Below are positions 63,701 to 64,000 of a stretch of DNA of 64,000 bases, in pieces. The DNA is from an uncultured Lachnospiraceae bacterium (GTDB lineage Bacteria > Bacillota > Clostridia > Lachnospirales > Lachnospiraceae). The notes beneath the pieces were generated by a model. It ran no database searches. It saw only the letters and a program-made list of their open reading frames with translations, and had not been told where the DNA came from. The stretch is from the NCBI GenBank assembly GCA_900317585.1, contig ONHG01000008.1:1-64000 (forward strand). Reading direction: 5' to 3'. The position numbers and the translations under genes were made by a program. Positions within the stretch are counted from its first letter, which is position 1. Each line of letters begins with the position of its first letter.

Positions 63701-63859
63701 TGACATATCCACTGAATTTGAAGTACTGACTGTGGCGGCCTTTTTTTCACAATCTGACTTTACATCGTCCCTTATATAATCAGAAATACCAACACTCTCT
63801 GTCTGGGCATTTCCATTTCTTGCATCTATATTTTTGTTGACTACATTTTCTATCTGCAT
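60719..63859 (-). CDS. Large FliK-like (DUF6240) protein
   Basis: The start is the ATG at 63859, with GGAG 7 nt upstream, giving 1,046 residues. The sequence is mostly helical with many repeating IxxNxxLLxAxxI-type segments (for example ATDENISDCQNAIMQAKQLE, DVTPENILLADKIDRIALNT, TEQNILRIKAVDEQV). The C-terminal ~130 residues resemble the FliK hook-length-control domain: GGVTGVNLRIVRGEDKKGFV, IFMEDNLKGRIAATFEAKEN, and TRALLEKNISTFAENIGN. I associate the whole with DUF6240 of Lachnospiraceae. No signal peptide or membrane helix is seen. A hook-length or flagellar role is inferred. A GTCGATAA box lies upstream, like a sigma-D -10. Confidence 0.75.
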   Translation of the reverse strand: MQIENVVNKNIDARNGNAQTESVGISDYIRDDVKSDCEKKAATVSTSNSVDMSDTIYGKPQNKKDSKDKNIAEGIIDESSQSTENRRNEMVVVANTTTTDDYNYAKDDGYDVIVTETDKIKVVLAKAGVDISIYGDSLSEEQISDITGNAAVATMISNQLKTYDVPATDENISDCQNAIMQAKQLENISQDTKAYMVKNAMQPTISNVYKATYSSMQGAAVQQNTNYEISDAQFENLKPQIDEILNDAKIEQNEENINQCRWLLNNQLDVTPENILLADKIDRIALNTGKTDDTFYAKSVAEAIALGGKAIDATMSRDGLVTDCAIKAENVLKEATPEDVISLETEKEPVTIENLAIAIETRKSQSDKSGSTKYINNDNSRDNEHYNSSPDMIRAQRKLEEARLYMTAEANLSLLKKGISIDTEPIERVVEQLREQENKYYRAIFSDDSIKAADERVSAYENVTEVFEQLKLQPAYVLQPDSNQKTVNEIYTDGQKLQQSFEKASQGYETLMTAPRADMGDSISKAFQNVDDILKDIGMDTIDENRRAVRILAYNNTDITEQNILRIKAVDEQVQRAFKDMTPAVTVEMIKKGISPLKMTMQEISDTARQIKSENPDEKEQKYSEFLWKLEKQNGITNEERESYIGIYRLITQVEMSDGAVIGSLINQGADITMKNLLTAVRTKGKNRMDYKIDDEFSGVDSTSKSTHIDVQIETAYNTNCIRDIMDVISPEKMDFATDERWLDMTPEQLKQAVWDAKEDKVLPERYAQEQIRQFKEAVSSPENAYAFLEKYDFKTTASNLMAATRIIKNPSEAVKKLWERGDNAVIRKLLDDTLEQFSEAVKTPEELAKAQEELAETAAHVMDNMIIENKETGSLDIRQMKLLCSQLRIASGMAKQENYIVPVETSDGGVTGVNLRIVRGEDKKGFVDIFMEDNLKGRIAATFEAKENGVSGTIITSEDSTRALLEKNISTFAENIGNAENEPADLRVVCMQDISAENFITGGNSKKTAEHEALDGNENKSYNVQTSRLYSIAEQFIVNISDMLD

Positions 63860-63938
63860 TATTACACTCCGTTTTGCAGCCATAATCATGTATTTGATTC
63901 CGGCTTAATATCAGTTTAATGGTAACTATTTAATATTA

Positions 63939-63946
63939 TTATCGAC
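63939..63946 (-). promoter_or_regulatory. Possible sigma-D -10 box of the FliK-like gene
   Basis: GTCGATAA on the minus strand matches GCCGATAA in 7 of 8 bases. The -35 position (TTAT at 15 nt) is poor. Confidence 0.3.
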
Positions 63947-63966
63947 AAAAAACGTGCAATAATAAA

Positions 63967-63991
63967 GACCGCACCTTAAATTGGTGCGGTC
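63967..63991 (-). terminator. Terminator of a gene beyond the right edge
   Basis: GACCGCACC and GGTGCGGTC form a perfect 9-bp stem with a 7-nt loop; TTTATTATT follows in the minus direction. Confidence 0.7.
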
Positions 63992-64000
63992 CATGTCATG

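Overview
The window comes from a motile, Gram-positive anaerobe of the Lachnospiraceae, most like the Agathobacter rectalis/Roseburia group. The reasons are a clostridial-type flagellin behind a sigma-D-type promoter, a clostridial Tad pilus locus with DUF5702 and FHA proteins, strong GGAGG ribosome sites, and a Tn1549-type conjugative element of the kind common in gut Lachnospiraceae. Assignments rest on protein motifs read by eye; no database search was run.

Positions 1 to about 30,100 are most of an integrative conjugative element (ICE), almost all on the minus strand. Read in transcription order (right to left) it encodes DUF6075 and DUF3970 proteins, ParA, ParB, a RepA_N-type replication initiator with iteron-like repeats inside its gene, small membrane and unknown proteins, the PcfB accessory protein, the VirD4 coupling ATPase, Maff2 (pilin-like), VirB6, PrgI, the VirB4 ATPase, a two-domain peptidoglycan hydrolase, DUF4315 and DUF4366 proteins, topoisomerase III, and a ~2,845-residue methylase/helicase. 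Relaxase, integrase and the left end are not seen and should lie beyond position 1. Two genes look like cargo with their own promoters: a DUF4238-like gene (10.3-11.4 kb) and a tRNA-binding OB-fold gene (25.0-25.5 kb). A 25-bp palindrome occurs five times between 17.9 and 26.2 kb, and terminator-like hairpins stand just upstream of at least seven ICE genes. The right end abuts the stop codon of lysS.

Positions 30.2-40.8 kb are chromosomal housekeeping genes. The minus-strand string birA, DUF6145, coaX, dusB, greA, lysS is followed by argF, a SleB-type wall hydrolase with WalR-like operator boxes, a small membrane protein, murG (plus) and a HIT protein. Two large hairpin-forming repeat elements lie here, one before greA and one forming the stop codon of argF.

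Positions 40.9-52.0 kb hold a flavodoxin/SCP2 fusion, a rhomboid protease, an FHA protein and a complete-looking Tad pilus operon on the minus strand: two prepilin peptidases, a TadZ-like protein without a P-loop, CpaF/TadA, TadB, TadC with an extra extracytoplasmic domain, a 55-residue Flp pilin, DUF5702, and TadE-like proteins.

Positions 52.2-64 kb carry DUF2508, fliS, flagellin, DUF1858, mecA, a Ser/Thr kinase fused to a MinD/CpaE-like domain, a second such domain in the -1 frame, a GH18 protein, a CwlD-type amidase, and a FliK-like protein. The most interesting proposal is a kinase/FHA/TadZ-like control layer for the Tad pilus, in which kinase and ATPase domains may be joined by -1 frameshifting.
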